64,000 bases of DNA from Lactobacillus sp. CBA3606 (GCF_002970935.1 NZ_CP027194.1:1302001-1366000), one strand, 5' to 3'; shown: positions 1 to 9,098, numbered from the stretch's first letter. Program-made: numbers and translations. The notes: a model not told the origin generated them from the sequence alone.

Positions 1-494
1 TTTACCTTATTACCACTGTTAGTCACTGCGCCGGTTGGCAAGGTCACTGAAGCGCCCTTAACAATCGCACCCGTGGTACTCGTCAGATTCTCACCGGTAA
101 CGGTTAAATTCCAGCCAGCACCTGTCCCACGAACATCCGCCACTTCAACCACGGCTTTACTGTCCCATAAAGCACTGGCACTACTAGTGGTATCCACTTG
201 ATACGTTTGATTGTTCAAAACATCAATCGCATGACTACCAAACCCTAAACTATTCGTCACATAAATCAGCGCCAACTCGGCACCACCAGTCGCCCCATTA
301 CTAGTATCACCCGCAGTCGTAGGTTGATTTGGATTAGTCGGTTCAACTGGTGATACGGGACTGGTCCCTTTAGTAAAAGTTGTCGTCACGGCCGTGGTCC
401 CTTGCGTATTGGTTGCAGCTTGGGCCATCATGGGCATGGTTGTCATTAATAATAACGCACTCGTCATCACTAAACTACCCGCTATTTTATTCAT
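1..494 (-). CDS. WxL-domain surface protein, N-terminal part (runs off left edge)
   Basis: The gene starts with ATG at 494 behind an AAAGAGG ribosome site and is still open at position 1, so about 164 residues are visible. It begins with a secretion signal (MNKIAGSLVMTSALLLM, cleavage likely after AQA). A linker rich in Thr, Pro and Asn follows. The core carries LGFGSHAIDV and DVRGTGAGWNLTV, the first half of a WxL cell-wall binding domain. The second WxL motif lies outside the window. WxL domains bind peptidoglycan non-covalently in lactobacilli and enterococci. The LxFGxHxI and GW-L motifs match those of the complete WxL protein at 35877-36464, but that gene is 35 kb away and in another cluster. 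The family call is firm; the ligand is unknown. Confidence 0.85.
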   Translation of the reverse strand, partial: MNKIAGSLVMTSALLLMTTMPMMAQAATNTQGTTAVTTTFTKGTSPVSPVEPTNPNQPTTAGDTSNGATGGAELALIYVTNSLGFGSHAIDVLNNQTYQVDTTSSASALWDSKAVVEVADVRGTGAGWNLTVTGENLTSTTGAIVKGASVTLPTGAVTNSGNKV

Positions 495-681
495 AAACGC
501 TAACCTCTTTTTTCGCTTTTGGTTATAGTTTACGCTATAAATTGGCTGGTTAACACTTAATAATTAAGGGTTAAAACTTACTGTTAATTGGTTGAACCAT
601 TAAACTTTCGACCAATTTAATTGTAAACCAATCATTTTAACCAGGCAACCATAAATCGGGTTAATCAATGCTAATAACAAC

Positions 682-729
682 AAAAAATAGTTGCCGCAAG
701 AATTCATAAAATTCTTACAACAACTATTT
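682..729 (-). terminator. Intrinsic terminator, copy 1 of a shared hairpin family
   Basis: Arms AAATAGTTG (685-693) and CAACTATTT (721-729) enclose a second inverted pair, AAGAATT/AATTCTT. On the minus strand the hairpin runs into a T6 tail, so it ends the ABC transporter gene whose stop is at 753. The upper stem matches hairpins at 11007, 15331, 20620, 40757 and 56948. The rest of 495-752 shows no gene and should hold the promoter of the WxL gene. Confidence 0.8.
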
Positions 730-752
730 AACATCGGTCACTAAAAATTGTA

Positions 753-3074
753 TTATTCGGAACGTAATGCCGTCGCAGCGTCTTTTTTAGCCGCCATCCG
801 GGCTGGAATGTGACCACCTAAGACCGTTAAAACGGTACTAATGATAATCAAGACAATCCCATGGACCGGATTCAAATGAGCCACGTTATTTAGTCCCGTG
901 ATATTGCTTAAGATGGCATTCGCTGGGAAGGTTAAGCCCCAAGCAATGACCACACCAAGCACGCCGGAAGCCACCCCTAGAATGGTCGTTTCAGCATCGA
1001 AGACGCGTGTAATATCTTTCTTCCGCGCCCCCAGGGCCTTCAAAATCCCGATTTCCTTCGTCCGTTCAAGCACTGACGTATACGTAATAATCGCAATCAT
1101 GATCATACTAGTGACTAACGAGATGCCGGCAAATGCAACTAAGACATACGTAATCGCATCCATCAAACCACCGGTTAAGCTCGAAACGGTCCCAGCTAAA
1201 TCCGTATAAACAACTTTATCAGCCTTAGATTTGCCCTTATTGTATTTATCCAAATAACTGAGTAACTTGTCCTTATTCTTGAAGTTATTGGGATAGATTA
1301 AGATACTGGCTGGTGTTTTCGAACCGCCCAAAGTACTAACTAATGTCTTTTTAGCATCTGAATCAATCTTCGTCCCAGTCATGACATTGGTATCACTTTG
1401 TTTTTGTGCTTTGACAATGGCCGAGTTTTCATTAGTTTTAATGATACTTTGCGTTAATTTGTCACTGTAAGCAATCCCAGATGCTAAGACATTATCAGAA
1501 TCCTTGGTCTTGGCCCGTAAAACGCCGACCACTTTAATCGTTTGGTTGGCTGACTTATTATATAACGCATTATTAACGGTTTGGGGTAGATAATTACCAG
1601 TTGGTAGCTTTTGATAGTAATCATCATTAGCAACCACCTTAATCGTCGTCCCAATAATCTGCTTAAAATTAAACGTCTGTCCAGCTTTAGCCGTATAACC
1701 TAAGTTTTTTAACGCATTAATATTCGTCGTGTTATCGCGATTCGCAATCAAGACCACTTCATTAGCCTTCGTTGGATATTGACCAGAAACAACAGCATAA
1801 TGCTTCTTCAAGAAACTATTTTGGCCTTGCTTATCAGTCGGATAGACTGACGTGCTAACGCCAGTCATACTCGACATGGCAGCGGTCATTGATGTGGTAT
1901 TTGAACTAGCCGTATTGGAGAAGCTAACGGCCTTCGTCTTTCCGTCAACTTGGCGCAATAAGTTCATTCCAGTTGAATAAGTATAAGTAATATTCTTACT
2001 CAAACTAGGTTTAATGTTCTTAATATAGGTCAAATAGTTGGTCGTTAACTTATTCGTATGCGTTGATTTATCCGCTTGACTCACTTTAGCGGTCACACCC
2101 GTTGATTTCTTAGCAGTTTTAATCTTATCAGAAGCCGCCGTTTGTTGTGACGCCACTTGTGAAATCGTAATCGGCATTTGCGCCAACGTGTTGGTCTGCG
2201 TCTTATTCACTTGTTTTTGGAAACCATTGGATAACGCTAACACAACCGCAATCCCAATAATCCCAATACTGGACGCAAAGGCAGTCAAAGCAGTCCGACC
2301 TTTTTTAGTCCGGATATTGGTGAAAGATAGCTTTAGCGCCGTCCAATACGTCATTTTAGTTTTTTTCAAATCAAACGTGTCATTGGCGTCAGCTTCTTGA
2401 TACGGATTAGTATCATTTTGAATCTTACCATCCGCAAACTCAATAATCCGATTCGCATATTCTTTTGCCAAATCAGGATTATGCGTCACCATGATGACTA
2501 AGCGTTCAGCAGAAAGTTCCTTGATTAAGGCCATAATCTGAACACTAGTCTCAGTATCCAACGCCCCGGTTGGTTCATCACACAACAAGATTTCAGGATC
2601 ATTAGCAATCGCACGCGCAATTGCGACCCGTTGCATCTGCCCACCAGATAATTGGTTTGGCCGTTTGTTCATGTGTGGCCCTAGCCCAACCCGTTCCAAA
2701 GCTTGCGTGGCTTTCGCCTTTTTCTCAGCATTGCCCACGCCGCTTAATGTCATCCCCATTTCCACATTATCTAAAATGCTTAAATGACCAATAATATTGT
2801 AGCTTTGAAAAATAAAGCCAACCGAGTTATTCCGATAAGCATCCCAATCACTGGCCTTAAAGTCCCGAGTTGACTTGCCTTTGATGATCAAATCCCCAGA
2901 ATCGTAAACATCCAGCCCACCGATGCCATTCAGCATCGTGGTCTTACCGGACCCACTTGGTCCTAGAATTGCCACAAATTCCTTTTGACGGAAGGCGACT
3001 GAAACGTCATCCAACGCTTTGGTGACCGAATCACCCACGTGGTAATACTTCTTGATATGTTTTAGCTCTAACAT
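753..3074 (-). CDS. MacB-like ABC transporter, ATPase-permease fusion
   Basis: This 773-residue protein joins an ABC ATPase (about residues 1-225) to an FtsX/MacB permease. Walker A GPSGSGKT is at 38-45, the Q-loop Gln at 90, LSGGQ at 142-146 and the Walker B ILLCDEP at 162-168. The permease begins with a membrane segment near residue 265 and carries a large extracellular domain (about 285-620) rich in Lys, Thr and Asn. Three more membrane segments close the protein, with the typical [18 protein letters not shown] motif after the first of them. Such fusions export peptides or lipids, or act as mechanotransmitters, rather than importing nutrients; the substrate is not evident. The gene stands alone, with a terminator behind it and divergent from the copper operon. 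No sensor kinase or lantibiotic gene is adjacent. Confidence 0.88.
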   Translation of the reverse strand: MLELKHIKKYYHVGDSVTKALDDVSVAFRQKEFVAILGPSGSGKTTMLNGIGGLDVYDSGDLIIKGKSTRDFKASDWDAYRNNSVGFIFQSYNIIGHLSILDNVEMGMTLSGVGNAEKKAKATQALERVGLGPHMNKRPNQLSGGQMQRVAIARAIANDPEILLCDEPTGALDTETSVQIMALIKELSAERLVIMVTHNPDLAKEYANRIIEFADGKIQNDTNPYQEADANDTFDLKKTKMTYWTALKLSFTNIRTKKGRTALTAFASSIGIIGIAVVLALSNGFQKQVNKTQTNTLAQMPITISQVASQQTAASDKIKTAKKSTGVTAKVSQADKSTHTNKLTTNYLTYIKNIKPSLSKNITYTYSTGMNLLRQVDGKTKAVSFSNTASSNTTSMTAAMSSMTGVSTSVYPTDKQGQNSFLKKHYAVVSGQYPTKANEVVLIANRDNTTNINALKNLGYTAKAGQTFNFKQIIGTTIKVVANDDYYQKLPTGNYLPQTVNNALYNKSANQTIKVVGVLRAKTKDSDNVLASGIAYSDKLTQSIIKTNENSAIVKAQKQSDTNVMTGTKIDSDAKKTLVSTLGGSKTPASILIYPNNFKNKDKLLSYLDKYNKGKSKADKVVYTDLAGTVSSLTGGLMDAITYVLVAFAGISLVTSMIMIAIITYTSVLERTKEIGILKALGARKKDITRVFDAETTILGVASGVLGVVIAWGLTFPANAILSNITGLNNVAHLNPVHGIVLIIISTVLTVLGGHIPARMAAKKDAATALRSE

Positions 3075-3287
3075 TTAGTTTAAATCCTTCCCTTTTCAAC
3101 CCAGTCCCAATAACCGCTTGTGTTAACTAACTTTACCTTTTATCCCTTGAAATTTAAATCGGCTTAACTGGATAAACCCATACCGTTATTATACCGATAT
3201 GTTCGCCCGTCTGAAAAGGATTGAAGCTGAATTCTTAAAATAAATTTAGATTTACCTTAGTCAATCACCCAGCTATGATTTTTACCG

Positions 3288-3338
3288 TTGACAAGTGTAA
3301 ACAATCGCTGTATGCTAGTTTCATAGATTACAAATGTA
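3288..3338 (+). promoter_or_regulatory. Copper-operon promoter with two cop boxes
   Basis: A strong promoter is visible: TTGACA at 3288-3293, a 17-bp spacer and TATGCT at 3311-3316. It overlaps GACAAGTGTA (3290-3299), and a second box TACAAATGTA lies at 3329-3338, 39 bp downstream. Both fit TACAnnTGTA, the operator of the copper-responsive repressor CopY, the first with one mismatch. One box covers the -35 region and the other lies just past the -10, as expected for repression relieved by copper. No copY gene is in the window, so the repressor would act in trans. Confidence 0.8.
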
Positions 3339-3358
3339 AACGCAAGGAGTGTTCAATT

Positions 3359-3730
3359 ATGACTAACATCATCGTCACCTTAGTGGCTGTCATTTTAATT
3401 AGCTTTATCATTTGGTGGTTCTCCGGCAAACATCAAACGACACAACTTACCGCAGCCATGACCAATCACCAACAGGCTGTTAGTGTAGAAGTCAACGGGG
3501 GCTACACCCCTAGTACCGTTGTGCTCAAGCAAGGCGTGCCTGCTGAAATCCAGTTCAATCGTAAAGATCCCTCAACTTGTCTAGAGCAAGTGGTCTTTCC
3601 CGATTTCGGAATTAATCAATTTCTACCTAAGAACCAACCAGCCGCCGTTAAGATTGATACTTCTAAAGCCGGCGAGTACGACTACGCTTGCGGCATGAAT
3701 ATGTTTCATGGCAAAGTCATCATCAAATAA
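3359..3730 (+). CDS. Membrane-anchored cupredoxin-like copper protein
   Basis: ATG 3359 follows AAGGAG; the longer reading frame from 3275 would start inside the promoter and is rejected. The 123-residue product has an N-terminal membrane anchor (about residues 2-21, ending WWFSGK) with the rest predicted outside the cell. The outer domain reads VEVNGGYTPSTVVLKQG, then a Cys in PSTCLEQVVFPDFG, and ends in YACGMNMFHGKVIIK. This is the cupredoxin_1 fold, with Cys, Met and His as candidate copper ligands. It is the first gene of the operon, 13 bp before a second cupredoxin that lacks the anchor. A role in handing copper to or from the pump on the outer face is inferred; no chaperone assay is known to me for this protein. 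Confidence 0.8.
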   Translation: MTNIIVTLVAVILISFIIWWFSGKHQTTQLTAAMTNHQQAVSVEVNGGYTPSTVVLKQGVPAEIQFNRKDPSTCLEQVVFPDFGINQFLPKNQPAAVKIDTSKAGEYDYACGMNMFHGKVIIK

Positions 3731-3743
3731 GGAGGGCTTACTT

Positions 3744-4019
3744 ATGACTGAAAAAGAACAGCTTATTACCATTACTGTCGACGGGGGGTATCAACCCGCT
3801 ACCGTCACTTTGAAACAAGGCATCCCAGCAACACTGATCTTTAAACGGATTAGTGACGTTGGGTGCTTGAACCAAGTAATTTTGCCTGGTTCAGATGACA
3901 AACATGACTTACCGCTAAATACGGCCCAAGCTTTTGCGATTGATACAACTCACGCTGGCACGACTGAATTCAGCTGTGGGATGCGCATGGTGCACGGACA
4001 AGTGGTGATTCAACCATGA
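3744..4019 (+). CDS. Soluble cupredoxin-like copper protein
   Basis: ATG 3744 follows GGAGGG with a suitable gap, giving 91 residues. The sequence is a paralogue of the preceding gene: VDGGYQPATVTLKQGIPA, a Cys in DVGCLNQVILPG, and SCGMRMVHGQVVI at the end. It has neither signal peptide nor membrane segment and should stay in the cytosol. The stop overlaps the ATG of the ATPase gene (ATGA at 4016-4019), so the two are translationally coupled. The ATPase has no N-terminal metal-binding HMA domain, so this protein may be the cytosolic copper donor that the HMA domain or CopZ normally provides. That role is inference from domain absence and coupling. Confidence 0.78.
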   Translation: MTEKEQLITITVDGGYQPATVTLKQGIPATLIFKRISDVGCLNQVILPGSDDKHDLPLNTAQAFAIDTTHAGTTEFSCGMRMVHGQVVIQP

Positions 4020-5941
4020 GTATCAAAAATCGATTTGTCTTTTCATTAGTAGTGTCGTTACCGATGTTAATTGAGATGGTCCTCAGTCCCTGGGGAATCA
4101 CGCTCCCGGGACACGCTTGGACCATGTTCTTGCTAACAACCGCAGTCATGTTAGTCGCCGGCGGGCCCTTTCTACAAAGTGCTTGGGCGGCCTTTAAACA
4201 TCACCATGCCAACATGGATACCTTAGTCGCAGTTGGCACGGTGACAGCTTACCTTTACAGCATTTATGCCATGCTTAATCATCAGGCTGTTTTCTTCGAA
4301 AGCGCTGCTTTTGTCATAACATTTATTTTACTTGGACAATACTTCGAAGATAAGATGAAGCATTCAGCCTCTGGTGCCGTTGAAAAATTGCTTGATTTAC
4401 AAGCTAAAGACGCCGAAGTCCTCCGCGCCGGACAATTGGTTAAAGTTCCGCTAACAGCTGTCGTTGTAGGTGACTTAATCCAAGTCAAACCCGGCCAAAA
4501 GATTGCGGTCGATGGCGTGATCACAACCGGGCACTCAACTATTGATGAATCCATGGTCACTGGTGAAAGTATGCCCGTCACTAAAAGCATCGGTGACCAA
4601 GTCATTGGTGCCACGATGAATACAACCGGAACCTTTCGCTTTAAAGCTAGTAAAGTTGGTAACGACACGTTGCTATCGCAAATTGTTGAAATGGTCAAAA
4701 AAGCCCAGACGAGCCACGCCCCAATTCAAAAAACAGTTGATAAAATCGCCGATATTTTCGTCCCAACAGTTTTAATTATTGCGATTCTGACCTTTTTCAC
4801 CTGGTTCGTTCTCTTGGGCGCCAGTGCCGTAAACGCCATGTTGTTTGCTGTTTCGGTCATTATTATTGCCTGTCCTTGTGCACTCGGTATTGCCACCCCA
4901 ACCGCTTTAATGGTTGGCACTGGTCGCAGTGCCAAAATGGGTATTTTAATTAAAAACGGCGAAGTTTTAGAAGCTGCTAATACCATTAAGACCGTGGTTT
5001 TCGACAAAACTGGTACCATCACCATGGGTCAGCCCCAAGTGACCGATATCATTGGCGATCAACCGCTAGTGTTACAAGTGGCCGCCCAACTAGAAGTCAC
5101 TTCTGAACATCCGCTGGCTGCGGCCATCTTGGCCCAAGCGAAAGCGGCCGGTCTGACCCCACAGCCCGCAACTGATTTTCAAGCCATTCAAGGTAAAGGC
5201 GTCCAAGCTAAGATTGGCAACCAGGCCGCTTTTATTGGTAATACGAAACTTTTAGATCACTATCAATTGACGACATCACTTAATCAACAGATGACCCAAT
5301 TACAAAGTGAAGCTAAAACCGTAGTCTTAGTTGGCTTGGCCGGTCAAATTATTGGTTTAATTGCCATTCAAGATCAACCTAAATCAAGTTCCGCAGCGGC
5401 AATCGCTGCCTTGAAACACCAAGGCTTACACACCGTGATGTTAACTGGTGATAATGAACGTGTGGCCCGCGCCGTTGCGCAAGAAGTTGGCATTGACGAT
5501 GTGATTGCGGACGTTTTACCAGGTGACAAGGCTGATCACGTGCAAGCCCTACAAGCGACTGGGGCAGTGGCCTTCGTTGGTGACGGTATCAATGATGCAC
5601 CCGCACTAACGACGGCCGATGTTGGGATTGCGATGGGGTCTGGCACTGATATTGCCATCGAAGCTGGCGGCATTGTCTTAGTCAAGAATGATTTACAAGA
5701 CGTGGTTCGGGCTCTCGAAATCAGTCGTAAAACTTTTAATCGCATCAGGCTCAATCTATTCTGGGCTTTCATCTACAATACTTTAGGAATTCCCGTAGCT
5801 GCCGGCCTCTTCTTCGGCTTAGGCTTGAGTTTGAGTCCTGAACTTGCCGGTTTAGGTATGGCTCTAAGTTCCTTATCAGTCGTTGCGAGTTCCTTACTAC
5901 TAAACCAGACGCATTTAACGACAACATCACCGGAGGCTTAA
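4016..5941 (+). CDS. copA: Copper-translocating P1B-type ATPase, HMA-less
   Basis: This 641-residue P1B ATPase exports copper (probably Cu+) across the membrane at the cost of ATP. The motifs are in order: TGES 182-185 in the actuator domain, the metal-site CPC at 286-288, the phosphorylated DKTGT 330-334, the P1B-specific HP dipeptide at 365-366 in SEHPLAAA, and GDGINDAP 522-529. The chain opens directly with membrane segments. The N-terminal HMA domain with CxxC, usual in CopA, is missing, and there is no His-rich leader as in CopB. CPC rather than CPH favours the CopA (Cu+) group. The gene overlaps the upstream cupredoxin by 4 bp and is followed within 3 bp by a small membrane peptide gene. 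Control by the cop boxes at 3290 and 3329 is likely. Confidence 0.92.
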   Translation: MSIKNRFVFSLVVSLPMLIEMVLSPWGITLPGHAWTMFLLTTAVMLVAGGPFLQSAWAAFKHHHANMDTLVAVGTVTAYLYSIYAMLNHQAVFFESAAFVITFILLGQYFEDKMKHSASGAVEKLLDLQAKDAEVLRAGQLVKVPLTAVVVGDLIQVKPGQKIAVDGVITTGHSTIDESMVTGESMPVTKSIGDQVIGATMNTTGTFRFKASKVGNDTLLSQIVEMVKKAQTSHAPIQKTVDKIADIFVPTVLIIAILTFFTWFVLLGASAVNAMLFAVSVIIIACPCALGIATPTALMVGTGRSAKMGILIKNGEVLEAANTIKTVVFDKTGTITMGQPQVTDIIGDQPLVLQVAAQLEVTSEHPLAAAILAQAKAAGLTPQPATDFQAIQGKGVQAKIGNQAAFIGNTKLLDHYQLTTSLNQQMTQLQSEAKTVVLVGLAGQIIGLIAIQDQPKSSSAAAIAALKHQGLHTVMLTGDNERVARAVAQEVGIDDVIADVLPGDKADHVQALQATGAVAFVGDGINDAPALTTADVGIAMGSGTDIAIEAGGIVLVKNDLQDVVRALEISRKTFNRIRLNLFWAFIYNTLGIPVAAGLFFGLGLSLSPELAGLGMALSSLSVVASSLLLNQTHLTTTSPEA

Positions 5942-5943
5942 CC

Positions 5944-6057
5944 ATGACTGACAAATTTTTCACAAAAAAAACCGGTCTTACAATTTTAGCCGCTTTGATT
6001 TGGATTGGCATTGCAACGGGTGGCGGCATCTTATTGATGCACCTATTTGGCGCCTAA
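5944..6057 (+). CDS. 37-residue single-span membrane peptide of the copper operon
   Basis: A short gene begins with ATG 5944, two bases after the ATPase stop, behind CGGAGGCT. Its product is MTDKFFTKKTGLTILAALI followed by WIGIATGGGILLMHLFGA. It has one predicted membrane helix (about 11-34) with a basic N-terminus, so the N-terminus should be inside. A strong ribosome site, tight spacing and a terminator 4 bp behind the stop support it as a real gene. I recognise no family. Small single-span proteins often modulate transporters, so a subunit or stabiliser of the copper pump is a reasonable guess only. Confidence 0.65.
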   Translation: MTDKFFTKKTGLTILAALIWIGIATGGGILLMHLFGA

Positions 6058-6060
6058 CCT

Positions 6061-6116
6061 AAAAGAAAACACTTCGGATTTACGACAACCATCGTAAATC
6101 CGAAGTGTTTTCTTTT
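6061..6116. terminator. Bidirectional terminator, 25-bp perfect stem
   Basis: The arms 6061-6085 and 6092-6116 are exact reverse complements, with a six-base loop (CAACCA). The outer stem is A-rich on the left and T-rich on the right, so it can end transcription both from the copper operon (+) and from the small gene at 6153-6371 (-). Confidence 0.9.
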
Positions 6117-6152
6117 AGTGCTAGCTTAATTCAAGTTCAAATTAAGTTGTTT

Positions 6153-6371
6153 TTAAGCCTTTAAGAGCTTGGTAACTGCTGTTTTCAGCTGTTCTTCATC
6201 CATGTTCATATAAGGCGCTACTTCGTCAGCAGTTTTATCCGTATCATGAGTATCCGCATCCATAAAGTGATTCCAAATCGCATCACGAACTGGCAATGTG
6301 GCGTCACTCCAATCAAATACATCCTTCATTGATTCGTCTAAAAGACTCGTTTTTTCAACATCTGTAGCCAT
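6153..6371 (-). CDS. Small acidic hypothetical protein
   Basis: The 72-residue product starts at ATG 6371, nine bases behind AGGAAG; the upstream TTG in frame has no better site. It is acidic, mostly helical in appearance, with no Cys, signal peptide or membrane segment. The C-terminal half (YMNMDEEQLKTAVTKLLKA) looks amphipathic. I do not recognise a family. It is a single-gene unit bounded by the terminator at 6061 and the protease gene's terminal region. Confidence 0.6.
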   Translation of the reverse strand: MATDVEKTSLLDESMKDVFDWSDATLPVRDAIWNHFMDADTHDTDKTADEVAPYMNMDEEQLKTAVTKLLKA

Positions 6372-6520
6372 CAAAAACAACTTCCTTTCTAACTTGGTAC
6401 ACCTTTAGTATAGTCCGGATTGTCAAAATAGTTCAGATTTTGCTTGCGAATTTAGCTCAAATTGGCATAAATAACGTCATCGCTTTTTAGTTAGCTTAGT
6501 TTTCAAGCCCTGAGTGCTGG

Positions 6521-7246
6521 TTAGCCTCGTTGATAAATGGCTTTTAAGCCCGCAACGTCCGCAGTTGACAAGGTCGTCGTCCCTTGACTGTAAGGATACA
6601 TCACCGAACTGATGGCCGAACTATGATCCAAGCCTAAAGCATGGCCCAGTTCATGAATGGCAACGGCATCACTATAAGCTTGCGAATAATCCGCATTCAA
6701 GCTGGCATTAGCCTTATTTTGGATTTTCGTCCCCCGCCAATCCACTCGTTGGATAATTTCAGGGCCACCGTGGCCCAATTCGATACTCGTATGCTGGGTT
6801 GGCATTTTTTTATGATAAATTGAAAAAGTAATCTGGTTACGCCCGACTGGTGCAGTCCCGGCAACTAAGTGTACGATGCCAGTCTGATTATAGGTTGCAA
6901 TCGCATCCTTAAAAACTTCGCGCCCGGCCGCAGATAATTTCGTATCAAAATGATAGTAGTATGTCGATGATAAGGTCACATCTTTAACAATCGACTCAGT
7001 CGGCGTTGGCGCCGTGGTGGCCTGGCTACTACTACTCTTTTGGCTAACCTGTGTTTGACTAGGTTGTTGGGCATGTTGTTTTTCAGCTTGACTGGCCGCC
7101 GTGTCCTTGGTTGCATCCGTCCAAGCCGTCGTTAATTGATTTTGATAGTAAGCGGTAGCCGCAGTAATTTCTGGCCGATGCTGTAACCCCCAACCAATAG
7201 CAATTGTTAAAATGAAGACCCCGAATAAGCGATTTAAAAATTTCAA
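6521..7246 (-). CDS. Secreted matrixin-like zinc metalloprotease
   Basis: The 241-residue protein has an N-terminal membrane or signal segment (about residues 6-20) and a Gln/Ser/Thr-rich linker (about 45-85). Its C-terminal domain belongs to the M10/matrixin-like metzincins. The zinc-binding HELGHALGLDH starts at 198, and the Met-turn SVMYP has its Met at 216, 18 residues downstream. The three His of the motif bind zinc and the Glu acts as base. It should act outside the membrane, either anchored or released. It carries no propeptide Cys switch. Start ATG 7246 follows GGAGTACC. Substrate unknown; self-processing of surface proteins is possible. Confidence 0.85.
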   Translation of the reverse strand: MKFLNRLFGVFILTIAIGWGLQHRPEITAATAYYQNQLTTAWTDATKDTAASQAEKQHAQQPSQTQVSQKSSSSQATTAPTPTESIVKDVTLSSTYYYHFDTKLSAAGREVFKDAIATYNQTGIVHLVAGTAPVGRNQITFSIYHKKMPTQHTSIELGHGGPEIIQRVDWRGTKIQNKANASLNADYSQAYSDAVAIHELGHALGLDHSSAISSVMYPYSQGTTTLSTADVAGLKAIYQRG

Positions 7247-7400
7247 GTTTGGTACTCCTTTACTCCTGTTGCTGATTCAAACGAACGCGTCATAACTTTA
7301 GATTATATTTATAACATAAATTTATAACACAAACAAACTAACTTCAAGTACCAAATGATAAATATACTGAAACTTTACGTTTAAATAAGGGTTTTATAAC

Positions 7401-7430
7401 AAAAAAAAGCCTAGAATTATTATTCTAGGC
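7401..7430 (-). terminator. Intrinsic terminator behind the DUF3781 gene
   Basis: GCCTAGAAT (7409-7417) and ATTCTAGGC (7422-7430) form a nine-pair stem. Read on the minus strand it is followed by a T8 run (7401-7408 on the plus strand is A8). Confidence 0.88.
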
Positions 7431-7500
7431 CTTAATTCAATATTACATACACTTATATCTGTGTCACAGTAATCAAACGTTAACGCAATATAACTTTTAC

Positions 7501-7743
7501 TTATATCCGATCCATTGTAATTAAGCGAAAATCGCTGGCATCAACCGTCAACCGAACGTTAAAGCGAAAGTTAATAACATAATAGTTGGTCCCACGCTGC
7601 TCACTTTGACTATTGGTATCGGTCAAAATGGTTGTGACTAACTGTTTGCCTTCCTGCCGTGACAGGTGTGTCCCTAATTTTGCATTCACGCGGGTGAACA
7701 CCAAATCCGGATAATAAATCTGATCCTTGAGCTGATTATCCAT
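7501..7743 (-). CDS. DUF3781 family protein
   Basis: The 80-residue product has the layout of DUF3781: a helical start (YYPDLVFTRVNAKLGTHLSRQE), then a beta-rich end with GTNYYVINFRFNVRLTV and a final RLITMDRI. It is cytosolic, with no Cys. Function is unknown in the family. ATG 7743 has a GGAG site in CAAGGAGCC. It is monocistronic with its own terminator. Confidence 0.75.
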   Translation of the reverse strand: MDNQLKDQIYYPDLVFTRVNAKLGTHLSRQEGKQLVTTILTDTNSQSEQRGTNYYVINFRFNVRLTVDASDFRLITMDRI

Positions 7744-7858
7744 TAGTTGGCTCCTTGAAATTCGATTGGTTGCCTTCAGCTTAGCACCGAATTAGCAAGG
7801 TTTCAGGCCATAACACATCATCACATTTGTTATTTAAGTTACCAGTCACCACAACCGC

Positions 7859-8860
7859 TTAAAACCGAATAACCACTTTTCCTTTAGGATGACCCGATCC
7901 AACCAATGTTAAGGCTTCATTAATTTCCGCTAAACTAAATTCATGCGGATCAATGGCGGGTCGCAACTGTTGTTGGGTAATCAAGTTAGCTAGCGTTTGT
8001 AATTGATCCCCCGCACTGCGAACGAACATAAACCGATAATGGACCGCCTGGCGAGCTGCTTGATAATCTAACTTAGCCCCCGCTAACCCCAATAACCCTT
8101 GTTGCCATTTAGGCAATCCTTGGGCCCGCGCAAACTGATAATTGGGCCCCGCTTTTAATGATAATAACTGACCACCTCGTTTTAAAACCGCTAATTCATG
8201 GGTGATGGCGGACTTGCCTAAGGTATCGATAACCGCATCAACTGGTGCTAACGTCTCCCAATAATTTGTCGTCCGATAATCTAAATACTGATCGGCACCT
8301 AACGCCAGAATTGACGCTTTCGCACGTTGATTACCAGTCACAATCACGTGTAACCCCAATTGTTTGGCAATGGGAACCGCAAGTTGACCAAATGACCCAG
8401 AACCACCAGGAATCAGCACAGTTTGACCGGCCGAAAGCTGCAAAATTTCATGGAGTGCTTGGTAGGCAGTTAAACCAGTTAGTGGGATAGCCACACTCGT
8501 GACAAAATCTAACCCCGCTGGAATTAGGGCTAAGGCCGTGGCTGCAACCGCCGTATACTCGGCAAAGCCGCCCAACGTTTTGATTGGCAATCGACCATAG
8601 ACCTGGTCGCCAATGGCAAAAGTTGTCACCTGTGACCCGACTGCCGTCACCACCCCACTGATTTCGTTGCCTAACGTCACTGGTAACTTATATGGATACA
8701 ACACCTTTAATTGACCACTACCGATAAGGCGATCCAATGGATTAACTGCCGCTGCTTTTACTTGTACGACCACTTCATCGGTAGCAGGTTGTGGTACCGC
8801 CTGCGACACGAGTTGGAGCTTAAACTGAGTTTGATAACGCTGTAATTGGGCTGCTTGCAT
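7859..8860 (-). CDS. NADP-dependent MDR oxidoreductase, quinone-reductase type
   Basis: A 333-residue zinc-independent medium-chain dehydrogenase. The N-terminal GroES-like domain (about 1-125) is followed by a Rossmann domain with VLIPGGSGSFGQLAVPIAKQLG and the matching GADQYLDYRTTNYW strand. It lacks the Cys/His set of zinc alcohol dehydrogenases. Members reduce quinones or enones with NADPH. A partial inverted repeat GTTACA-N12-TGTAAC sits 18 bp upstream of the start, consistent with a small redox-responsive repressor acting on it. It is divergent from the GGDEF-EAL gene. Confidence 0.85.
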   Translation of the reverse strand: MQAAQLQRYQTQFKLQLVSQAVPQPATDEVVVQVKAAAVNPLDRLIGSGQLKVLYPYKLPVTLGNEISGVVTAVGSQVTTFAIGDQVYGRLPIKTLGGFAEYTAVAATALALIPAGLDFVTSVAIPLTGLTAYQALHEILQLSAGQTVLIPGGSGSFGQLAVPIAKQLGLHVIVTGNQRAKASILALGADQYLDYRTTNYWETLAPVDAVIDTLGKSAITHELAVLKRGGQLLSLKAGPNYQFARAQGLPKWQQGLLGLAGAKLDYQAARQAVHYRFMFVRSAGDQLQTLANLITQQQLRPAIDPHEFSLAEINEALTLVGSGHPKGKVVIRF

Positions 8861-8877
8861 TTTTATGACCTCTTCTA

Positions 8878-8901
8878 GTTACATTTTTATTATTTTGTAA
8901 C
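8878..8901. promoter_or_regulatory. Candidate repressor operator (GTTACA-N12-TGTAAC)
   Basis: A six-base perfect inverted repeat with an A/T-only 12-base spacer lies directly upstream of the MDR reductase start. Size and position suit a winged-helix repressor of the HxlR or MarR type. No regulator gene is adjacent. The remaining 8902-9098 is AT-rich and should hold the promoter of the GGDEF-EAL gene. Confidence 0.4.
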
Positions 8902-9098
8902 CATTTTAACGATTTAAGTGATAAAAATCAACAATCATTACTCATCATTAAATCCGCAAAATTTTAAAATTGGGCTAATGACGTTTTAAGTTAAGTTTTT
9001 TTATTTTCTCATGATTAATTTTTAAGATGGTTGTACACTTATAAAGACTAAGTCAACTCAATTGAATCTATTTGAGCGGTTGAAAGAGGGAAACTAGC

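Noticed and set aside
3275-3358. Longer start of the first cupredoxin
   Set aside because: It would begin within the promoter and cop boxes; the ATG at 3359 has the ribosome site.
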